Assembly: GCA_031371195.1 (NCBI GenBank)
Contig: JANMJD010000477.1
Span: 1-14,434 of the forward strand
DNA from: JANMJD01 sp031371195
GTDB lineage: Bacteria; Actinomycetota; Acidimicrobiia; Acidimicrobiales; Ilumatobacteraceae
Length of the DNA stretch: 14,434 nucleotides
Reading direction: 5' to 3'
Part shown: in pieces, positions 6,517 to 14,434 of the stretch
How the letters are laid out: every line of letters starts with the position of its first letter
Numbering within the stretch: position 1 is the stretch's first letter
Translations under genes and position numbers: made by a program
The notes under the pieces: generated by a model
Seen by the model: only the letters and a program-made list of their open reading frames with translations
Told to the model about the DNA's origin: nothing
The model's database searches: none

Positions 6517-6628
6517 TTTAGTCTGTCTCCTCCTCGTCCGCTGGCGCTTCCTCGTCGATCGGCTGCCTCGCTGCGCCTGGCGGCGCGGTCGCTCGGCGGA
6601 GCACATCAAGTGGGATGCAGCAGGGAGG

Positions 6629-7627
6629 CTACCCGTGCCCTTCGACGACGGGAGGCGGCCGCAGGATCGAGAGGGCGACGGCGACACCCAGCACGACGAC
6701 GATGACGACCAGCGAAATGGACGTCGGGATCTCGATCAGCTTGGTGACGTCGAAGATCATCTTGACCCCGACGAAGGCGAGGATGACCGCCAGACCCTGC
6801 TGGATGTAGGTGAACCGGTCGCGCAGGTCGGCGAACAGGAAGTACATCGCTCGCAGGCCGAGAATTGCGAAGGCATTCGAGGTGAGCACGATGAACTGCT
6901 CGCGGGCCACACCGAGTACCGCCGGCACGGAGTCGACGGCGAAAAGCACATCGGCCACGTCGACGAGCACCATGATGGCGAACAACGGCGTGGCCAGACG
7001 CCTCCCGTTCGCCTTCGTGAACAGCTTCTGTCCGTCGTAGTCGGCGGACGACGGGATGACCCGACGGATCAGCTTGAACAGCCGGTTGGCCTCGGGATCG
7101 AACTCCTCCTCCTCGTCATGGCGGAGGAGTTGATAGGCGCTGTACAGCAGAAACACGCCGAACAGGACCAGAATCCACTCGAAGCGGTTGACCAGAGCCA
7201 CACCGGCGAACACGAAGATCGCCCGCAGCACGACTGCGCCGAAGATGCCCCAGAACAACAGGCGGTGTTGATACTGACGCGGCACTGCGAAATAGCTGAG
7301 GATCAACGCCCATACGAACACGTTGTCGACCGACAGCGACAGTTCGATCAAGTAGCCGGCGTAGTATTCACCGCCGGCCTTACCGCCGTAGGCACCTACT
7401 ACCACGAGACCGAAGGCCAAGCCGACCGCCAACCAGCAGCACGTCTCGAGCAGTGCTCGACGGAACGTCGGGACGTGCGGCTTACGGTTGAGGATCAGGA
7501 TGTCGAAGGCCAGCAGTGCGACGATTGCCAGAATCGCCGCACCCCAGGCAAACCCGGTGACATCGAGTTGGGAAAAGTGATCACGGCTCTCGCCGCCGGA
7601 GGCGACCACCGCCAGGGTGCCCCACAT
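6629..7627 (-). CDS. TerC family integral membrane protein, 332 aa
   Basis: This is a polytopic membrane protein with about eight or nine hydrophobic segments. Family motifs are intact: LSLSVDNVFVWALIL (96-110, with D101 and N102) and VLFAVDSVPAVLGV (227-240, with D232). TerC/Alx proteins are linked to tellurite resistance and, in several bacteria, to manganese efflux and metal supply to secreted proteins. The acidic residues in these two repeats are thought to bind the metal. A cytoplasmic acidic loop DEEEEFDPE lies at 171-179. The start at 7627 leaves 4 bases after the AIM24 stop. A longer frame (to 7678) would overlap that gene and add residues unlike the family. The ribosome binding site is weak, so coupling to the AIM24 gene is likely. 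Specific substrate is not shown. Confidence 0.93.
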   Translation of the reverse strand: MWGTLAVVASGGESRDHFSQLDVTGFAWGAAILAIVALLAFDILILNRKPHVPTFRRALLETCCWLAVGLAFGLVVVGAYGGKAGGEYYAGYLIELSLSVDNVFVWALILSYFAVPRQYQHRLLFWGIFGAVVLRAIFVFAGVALVNRFEWILVLFGVFLLYSAYQLLRHDEEEEFDPEANRLFKLIRRVIPSSADYDGQKLFTKANGRRLATPLFAIMVLVDVADVLFAVDSVPAVLGVAREQFIVLTSNAFAILGLRAMYFLFADLRDRFTYIQQGLAVILAFVGVKMIFDVTKLIEIPTSISLVVIVVVLGVAVALSILRPPPVVEGHG

Positions 7628-7631
7628 CGGC

Positions 7632-8363
7632 TCAGTCCCGCCCGAACAGACCGCCGACGACACCGCCGACGCTGCCACCAGGTGAGTTGCCGGTCCCGAC
7701 GGCAGCTTGGATCCAACCGAGCAGCTCGGTCGGGTTACGGGTCTGGGTCATCACCTTGCCGGGACCCGTGAAATCGAAGACCAGCCCCTCGCCACTCTTG
7801 AACGTCTGGACGAGGCCGCCGGTCACCTTGCGCAGGCTCATCGTGATGGTGGACTCGTAGGCGACCATATGCCCGGTGTCGACCGTGATCGATTGGCCAG
7901 GTTCGAGGTTCCAGGTTTCCAACGCTCCGTAGCAGGCGAATATCACCGGACCGTGCCCTTCGGAACGGATGATGAATCCGCCCTCGGAACCGAACATGTT
8001 CTTGAACCCGCCCCACTGGGCGTCGATCTTGACGCCGATGTCGTTGGCGAGCCACGAACCTTTCTGGATGAACAACGCCGCGCCGGGCTGCAGGTCGTAG
8101 CTGAGGATGTCGCCGGGAAGCCGTGCGGCCACGTCGACGAACCCGCCGTGGCCCGGTGCGGTGTACGTCGTCTGGAAGAACGACTCCCCGCCCAACGCGG
8201 CCCGTTTCAGCGACTTCATGAAGCCGCCCTCCATCTTGGATGTGAGCGTCACCCCGGTCGACATGGCCATCATCGCGCCCGATTCCACCCGCACCTGCTC
8301 CCCCGCCCCCAAGGTCAACCGAGCCACCCCATACGCCGGCCCCTGTCGTGTCTGTACCTGCAT
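7632..8363 (-). CDS. AIM24 family protein (TIGR00266-like), 243 aa
   Basis: The protein is mostly beta-strand and matches the AIM24 fold: GGESFFQTTYTAPGHGGFVDVA (59-80) and GEGLVFDFTGPGKVMTQTR (191-209). The family is named after a mitochondrial inner-membrane protein; the bacterial role is not established. The C-terminus (about 224-241) is a Gly-rich tail with repeated GGSVGGVVGG, probably flexible. There is no signal peptide. The ATG at 8363 is well supported by AGGAGGT at 8369-8375, 5 bases upstream. The open frame continues to 8660 but without family similarity. It is the first gene of a probable pair with the terC-like gene (4-base gap), which hints at an envelope or metal-stress role. 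That is inference. Confidence 0.92.
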   Translation of the reverse strand: MQVQTRQGPAYGVARLTLGAGEQVRVESGAMMAMSTGVTLTSKMEGGFMKSLKRAALGGESFFQTTYTAPGHGGFVDVAARLPGDILSYDLQPGAALFIQKGSWLANDIGVKIDAQWGGFKNMFGSEGGFIIRSEGHGPVIFACYGALETWNLEPGQSITVDTGHMVAYESTITMSLRKVTGGLVQTFKSGEGLVFDFTGPGKVMTQTRNPTELLGWIQAAVGTGNSPGGSVGGVVGGLFGRD

Positions 8364-8556
8364 CACGAACCTCCTACACCGATCACGAATTGACTGAAGG
8401 CCCGGAACCCGAGCAACACCCGAAGCCCCGATGCCCTGAACAATGACTGACCACCGACGATATCCACCCGAGTCCCGCCGTACGAGCCAGGCATCGATCT
8501 CCCGCCCGGAAGTCAGACACCATGTCGCGAACGAGGCGGGGAGCGTACCGGGGGCG

Positions 8557-8602
8557 ATCAAGCAGACAGTTGCGCCGACGAAGGAGGTGCAGTCTGCTTG
8601 AT
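8557..8602. repeat. 11-bp inverted repeat in the ppdK-AIM24 gap
   Basis: The arms ATCAAGCAGAC (8557-8567) and GTCTGCTTGAT (8592-8602) are perfect, with a 24-base loop. The right arm lies 32 bases after the ppdK stop codon. It could end ppdK transcription, although no T-tract follows on the minus strand, or be an operator for the AIM24-terC unit. In the rest of the 271-base gap (8364-8634) I see no clear promoter. Confidence 0.5.
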
Positions 8603-8634
8603 GCCGCCGGTGGAAGCCCCCCGCCGGACCGCGA

Positions 8635-11304
<2,670 letters not shown>

Positions 11305-11312
11305 GGCCGACG

Positions 11313-11318
11313 ATTCTA
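11313..11318 (-). promoter_or_regulatory. Candidate -10 box of ppdK, leaderless arrangement
   Basis: The minus strand reads TAGAAT (five of six to TATAAT), followed by 8 bases and then the GTG start. Transcription would begin at or within two bases of the start codon. No -35 is recognisable. Confidence 0.5.
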
Positions 11319-11475
11319 GCCCGCTACGACGACCGCCCGGCAGGACCCCCGACCAGACGTGTTCGGTACGCATGCACTACGTCGACGGACACGCTCACGC
11401 CTTCGTCGTCGGGCGTTCCGACTCGGGTCCAGCGCGGTGATGCCGTGGCGACACATTCGGCGCCGTCTTCGCTGC

Positions 11476-11505
11476 GTGACTGGGGACGAGCCCGCGGCGT
11501 ATCAT
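11476..11505 (+). promoter_or_regulatory. Candidate promoter of the M50 protease gene, leaderless arrangement
   Basis: GTGACT (11476-11481, four of six to TTGACA) and TATCAT (11500-11505, five of six) are separated by 18 bases. The GTG start at 11513 comes 7 bases after the -10, so the mRNA would have essentially no leader. No ribosome binding site precedes the start. Confidence 0.5.
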
Positions 11506-11512
11506 CAGCGAG

Positions 11513-12490
11513 GTGAACTTGGCCGAGCAGACAACGTCGCGTCGGCGAACTCGGCTTCGGATACTCGGGTTCCCGGTTCGGATCAAGCCCGGGTTCGTCG
11601 TGTTCTGCGCGTTGATCGTGGCCCTGTACCAGGGGACCCGCGGCCTGTGGTTCGCCGGCTCGCTCGCCGCACTGACCTTGGCCCACGAGCTGGGCCACGC
11701 ATGGGCGGCTCGCTATCACGGAGCGGACGCCGAGATCGCCCTCGACTTCATGGCCGGATACACCTCGTACAGCCCGTCGCGCCCACTCACCAATCGTGAA
11801 CGGGCGGTGATCGCCATCGCCGGCCCGCTCGCCGAGATCATCCCGGGCGTGATCGTCCTGTCGCTGATCGGAGCGAACCCGTTGTCGCTCGACAGCGTGA
11901 CCGCCACCGATGCGCGCCTGGCAATCTGGTGGTCGGGTCCGGTGCTTGGGCTGATCAACCTCTTGCCGCTCATTCCGCTTGATGGCGGCTCGATCGCCGC
12001 GGCCGGCCTTGATCACCTCGCTCCTGGACGCGGACGGGAGTGGGCACTTCGGTGGAGCCTCGCGGCCAGCGTCGTGACCTCGGCGGTTCTGTTGGCCTTT
12101 CCCAGTACCCGGGCCCTCGTGGTGTTTTTTGCGTTTCTCATCGCCGGGCAGGTGCATCAGCTCCAACTGGGACGACGGCGGCAGAACCAACCGCTCCACG
12201 GACCGGTCACCCTCGTGCGGGCGCTTCTCGACGATCACCGGCCGCTCGAAGCAGCCCGAGAGGGGTCGCGCCGATTCGAGACCGTACGCGACCCGATGCT
12301 GGCCGTGCTCGTCGCCCGGGCGGCAGCTCGCCTTGGACAGCAGGATGTTGCCATGGCGTGGCTGCAGGCCGCCGGCCATGCCGCCGACGACCCGGCCCAG
12401 GTGCTCGCCGACCTCGACCTCGAACCCGATTTCGCCGAGCTTCGTGGCTGCCCCGCCGCCCGTACCCTGCGCTGGTCGCTCGGCGGCTGA
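11513..12490 (+). CDS. M50 (site-2 protease-like) membrane metalloprotease with TPR-like tail, 325 aa
   Basis: The zinc-binding HELGH motif lies in a hydrophobic helix at 58-62 (H58, E59, H62). The second motif NLLPLIPLDGG is at 149-159, with D157 as third zinc ligand. Together these define intramembrane M50 proteases, which cleave substrates within the membrane. About four to six transmembrane segments lie between 25 and 220 (28-45, 48-66, 95-120, 138-158, 182-222). The C-terminal part (about 225-320) is soluble, Ala-rich and helical, with a TPR-like pattern, and may bind a partner. No PDZ domain is present, unlike RseP. The start is GTG 11513, directly after a -10 box. It is transcribed divergently from ppdK. 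The substrate is unknown; no anti-sigma gene is adjacent in the window. Confidence 0.9.
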   Translation: MNLAEQTTSRRRTRLRILGFPVRIKPGFVVFCALIVALYQGTRGLWFAGSLAALTLAHELGHAWAARYHGADAEIALDFMAGYTSYSPSRPLTNRERAVIAIAGPLAEIIPGVIVLSLIGANPLSLDSVTATDARLAIWWSGPVLGLINLLPLIPLDGGSIAAAGLDHLAPGRGREWALRWSLAASVVTSAVLLAFPSTRALVVFFAFLIAGQVHQLQLGRRRQNQPLHGPVTLVRALLDDHRPLEAAREGSRRFETVRDPMLAVLVARAAARLGQQDVAMAWLQAAGHAADDPAQVLADLDLEPDFAELRGCPAARTLRWSLGG

Positions 12491-12703
12491 CTCCTCGTCG
12501 CATTGCCTGCGCCGCGCTACCTCGTTGGCGTGGCCGTGGCCGCGTCACTTGACCGTCGCCGCGCCGGCTTCATGCAGCTGCGTTCGGTCTGCGGCGCTCC
12601 GCGATGGATATTGAACATGCTCGTCATCGGAAACCACGACGCCCCCCGACCGACGCCATCCGCGTTCGATCCACGTCGCTCAACGACAGAAATCGAACAC
12701 GCC

Positions 12704-12765
12704 AAACCAGAATCGCGACAAACCGGAATCACGCCGGGCCGGATCACGCCGGGCCGGATCACGGG
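12704..12765. repeat. Four degenerate 15-16 bp tandem repeats in a convergent gap
   Basis: The units are AAACCAGAATCGCGAC, AAACCGGAATCACGCC, GGGCCGGATCACGCC and GGGCCGGATCACGGG, head to tail. The last two differ only at their final bases. They occupy the end of the 285-base space between the M50 gene and the glycyl-tRNA synthetase gene, which converge. The remainder (12491-12703) holds no gene or RNA I can support. The repeats could be a slippage-generated minisatellite or help end transcription. Confidence 0.55.
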
Positions 12766-12784
12766 CTGGTGGCGGCTACCAGCC
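12764..12784 (-). terminator. Hairpin across the glycyl-tRNA synthetase stop codon
   Basis: The arms GGCTGGT and ACCAGCC form a perfect 7-bp stem around a 7-base loop that includes most of the stop codon. No T-tract follows on either strand. Termination of the synthetase transcript is possible. Confidence 0.3.
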
Positions 12785-14086
12785 GAGGCGGTCGGCGACT
12801 TCGGTGAGCAGCGAGGCGATCGGGACCCGCACCTGCTCGGTGGTGTCCCGGTCGCGGATCGTCACCGCCTCGTCCTCCAACGAGTCGAAGTCGACCGTTA
12901 CGCACAACGGCGTGCCAACCTCGTCCTGGCGGCGGTAGCGCTTGCCGATCGACTGGGTGTCGTCGTAGTCGACCATGTAACGATCCGACAGCGAGGCGAA
13001 GATCTGGCGGGCCAAGGGCGTCAGTGTGTCCTTCTTCGACAACGGCAGCACGGCGACCTTGTACGGGGCGAGCCGCGGATGGAGCCGCAGGATGGTGCGG
13101 GACTCGCCGCCGATCTCGTCCTCGTCGTACGCGGCGAGCAGGAAGGCGGCCATCGTTCGGGTTGCTCCGGCTGCCGGTTCGATCACATACGGCACGTAGC
13201 GCTCGTTGTTCGCCTGGTCGAAGTAGTCGAGCTTCTGGCCCGAGTGCTTGGCGTGGGCGTTCAGATCGAAGTCGGTGCGCTGGGCGACACCTTCGAGTTC
13301 GCCCCAGCCCCAGGGGAATATGAATTCGATGTCGGACGTACCCGCCGAGTAGTGGCTGAGCTCGTCGGGATCATGCGGCCGCAACCGGAGCATGTCGGCG
13401 GGAATGCCCAGGTTGATGTACCAATTCAGCCGTTCGGTGCACCAATACTCGTACCACTTCGGGCCGTCGGCAGGTGGCACGAAGAACTCGCATTCCATCT
13501 GTTCGAACTCGCGGGTGCGGAAGATGAAGTTGCCCGGGGTGATCTCGTTGCGGAAGCTCTTGCCCACCTGGGCGATGCCGAACGGCGGCTTCTTGCGGCT
13601 GGTCTGGAGCACGTTGGTGAAATTGAGGAACATGCCCTGCGCCGTCTCGGGACGCAGGTAGACCTCGGCGCCGGCTCCCTCGATCGGGCCGGCGTGGGTC
13701 TTGAACATCAGGTTGAACGCCCGCGCCTCGGTGAGGGTGCCGTGCTTGCCGCACGTCGGGCACGTGTTCGGATCGACGAGATGGTCCTCGCGGAACCGCT
13801 CCTTGCAGTTGGTGCAGTCGACCAAAGGATCGGAGAACGTCGCCAGGTGGCCACTCGCTTCCCACACCGCCGGCGGCGAGAGGATCGACGCGTCGATCAA
13901 CACGACGTCGTCGCGCTGTTGCACCATCGAGCGGACCCAGGCCTCCTTCACATTGCGCAGCATCAGCGAACCGATCGGGCCGTAGTCGTAGCTCGATCGG
14001 AATCCGCCGTAGATCTCGGCCGACGGATACACGAAGCCGCGGCGTTTCGCGAGGTTGACGATCTGGTCGAGTTCGGTCGCAGGCAT
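12776..14086 (-). CDS. glyS: Glycine--tRNA ligase, single-chain dimeric type, 436 aa
   Basis: This class II synthetase charges tRNA-Gly with glycine using ATP. It is the eukaryote/archaea-like homodimeric form, not the alpha2beta2 GlyQ/GlyS enzyme. Motifs in order: RGFVYPSAEIYGG near the start; a zinc ribbon C91-x2-C94 and C109-x2-C112; RPETAQGMFLNF (145-156); motif 2 GKSFRNEITPGNFIFRTREF (175-194); motif 3 region VIEPAAGATRTMAAFL (301-316); and a C-terminal anticodon-binding domain (about 340-436) with GKRYRRQDEVGTP. Length is normal for bacteria. ATG 14086 gives the expected N-terminus. There is no ribosome binding site, but TAGCCT lies 9 bases upstream, so a leaderless or near-leaderless mRNA is likely. 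No T-box leader fits in the short upstream space. The name glyQS is also used for this type in some genomes. Confidence 0.97.
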   Translation of the reverse strand: MPATELDQIVNLAKRRGFVYPSAEIYGGFRSSYDYGPIGSLMLRNVKEAWVRSMVQQRDDVVLIDASILSPPAVWEASGHLATFSDPLVDCTNCKERFREDHLVDPNTCPTCGKHGTLTEARAFNLMFKTHAGPIEGAGAEVYLRPETAQGMFLNFTNVLQTSRKKPPFGIAQVGKSFRNEITPGNFIFRTREFEQMECEFFVPPADGPKWYEYWCTERLNWYINLGIPADMLRLRPHDPDELSHYSAGTSDIEFIFPWGWGELEGVAQRTDFDLNAHAKHSGQKLDYFDQANNERYVPYVIEPAAGATRTMAAFLLAAYDEDEIGGESRTILRLHPRLAPYKVAVLPLSKKDTLTPLARQIFASLSDRYMVDYDDTQSIGKRYRRQDEVGTPLCVTVDFDSLEDEAVTIRDRDTTEQVRVPIASLLTEVADRLGW

Positions 14087-14095
14087 AGCCGGGAC

Positions 14096-14101
14096 AGGCT
14101 A
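14096..14101 (-). promoter_or_regulatory. Candidate -10 box of the glycyl-tRNA synthetase gene
   Basis: The minus strand reads TAGCCT, fitting TANNNT, 9 bases before the ATG. Transcription start would be near 14089, giving a leader of about three bases. No -35 is evident. Confidence 0.35.
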
Positions 14102-14164
14102 GACACCCAGCCGCCCATCCGACTTGCCATTTCTCGGCCTTCGCCGCGTGACAGGCTGTATCCG

Positions 14165-14434
14165 ATGACACATCGTGGGCACCTTCTCATCTTCAGTTGC
14201 ATCGCGGTCGTGGCCGGCGTGGCCTGCGGAGGCAGCTCGACTCCCCCCGCCGTGACCGAGGCCGGCAACGCCACCCTGGTCGGCACCCTGCTGCCGGCCA
14301 CGACGACCAGCGCCGTGGCGACCACAGCGGTGGCGGTGACGCCGGCGACATCGGCCACCACCGAGCCGGCGACCACCCCGCCCACCACGATCCCCGTCAC
14401 CGAACCTCCGACGACGGAACCGACGACGACCACG
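14165..14434 (+). CDS. Putative Thr/Pro-rich lipoprotein, N-terminal part (runs off the window)
   Basis: The frame is open from ATG 14165 to the window end (90 codons). The N-terminus has a basic start (MTHRGH), a hydrophobic stretch LLIFSCIAVVAGVA (7-20) and Cys21 followed by GGS, which fits a type II signal peptide. Cys21 would be lipidated and the protein anchored outside the cytoplasmic membrane. After about residue 45 the chain is almost only Thr, Pro, Ala, Val and Glu, with runs such as TEPPTTEPTTTT. This is a typical extended linker ahead of a binding or enzymatic domain not seen here. The start is divergent from the synthetase gene; I see no strong ribosome binding site. The antisense Val/Gly-rich frame over the same bases is a shadow. 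Function unknown. Confidence 0.7.
   Translation, partial: MTHRGHLLIFSCIAVVAGVACGGSSTPPAVTEAGNATLVGTLLPATTTSAVATTAVAVTPATSATTEPATTPPTTIPVTEPPTTEPTTTT

Noticed and set aside
6515..6520. TAAAAT on the minus strand at the dnaG start codon as a -10 box
   Set aside because: It overlaps the ATG itself and would start transcription inside the gene; a well-placed ribosome binding site implies an upstream start.
6573..6586. Stem GCGCC/GGCGC between the terC-like gene and dnaG
   Set aside because: Only 5 bp, with no T-tract, and expected by chance at this GC content.
6517..6687. N-terminal extension of dnaG to 6687
   Set aside because: The added 57 residues are Arg/Ser-rich without family similarity; the ATG at 6516 has AGGAGG upstream.
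3299..7771. Long plus-strand frames over rpoD, dnaG and the terC-like gene
   Set aside because: They are shadows of well-supported minus-strand genes and match no protein family.
13963..14433. Val/Gly-rich minus-strand frame at the right edge
   Set aside because: It mirrors the Thr/Pro-rich lipoprotein linker on the plus strand, which has a proper signal peptide and lipobox cysteine.

Overview
This is a high-GC bacterial window, most likely from an actinobacterium. Three things point that way: the single-chain glycyl-tRNA synthetase has actinobacterial-type sequence, translation starts include GTG and TTG, and promoter-like TANNNT hexamers sit directly against start codons. Adjacent dnaG and rpoD, plus pyruvate phosphate dikinase and an AIM24 protein, make an early-branching group such as Acidimicrobiia plausible. 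That placement is an inference from gene content and was not tested by phylogeny.

Left part (1-3500) looks accessory. A small helix-turn-helix gene (246-515) lies behind two interrupted palindromes. Two tRNA genes follow on the minus strand: one with a CAT anticodon (Met or Ile2) and a tRNA-Asn(GTT), separated by a strong hairpin. A short repeat-rich spacer then leads to a two-gene operon on the plus strand. It encodes a 255-residue two-helix membrane protein and a 550-residue P-loop NTPase, joined by a GTGA start/stop overlap. This tRNA-flanked membrane protein plus NTPase pair is the best candidate here for an undescribed system, possibly defence or stress related. No function is shown by the sequence.

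Middle (3500-11304) is core metabolism and information processing, all on the minus strand. In transcription order it reads ppdK, a 271-base gap with an 11-bp inverted repeat, then AIM24 family gene, terC family gene, dnaG and rpoD. AIM24 and terC are 4 bases apart, and dnaG and rpoD overlap at TTGA. The dnaG-rpoD pair is the core of the classical macromolecular synthesis operon. The accessory operon converges on rpoD with only 7 bases between the genes, and a perfect hairpin covers both stop codons.

Right part (11305-14434) starts with a gene for an M50-type membrane metalloprotease, divergent from ppdK. A convergent gap with four degenerate 15-16 bp tandem repeats follows, then the glycyl-tRNA synthetase gene on the minus strand. 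Divergent from that is the start of a Thr/Pro-rich lipoprotein gene cut by the window edge. ppdK, the M50 gene and the synthetase gene all show a TANNNT hexamer 7-9 bases before the start codon with no ribosome binding site, which suggests leaderless mRNAs.

Many long open frames antisense to the core genes are high-GC shadows and are not annotated.
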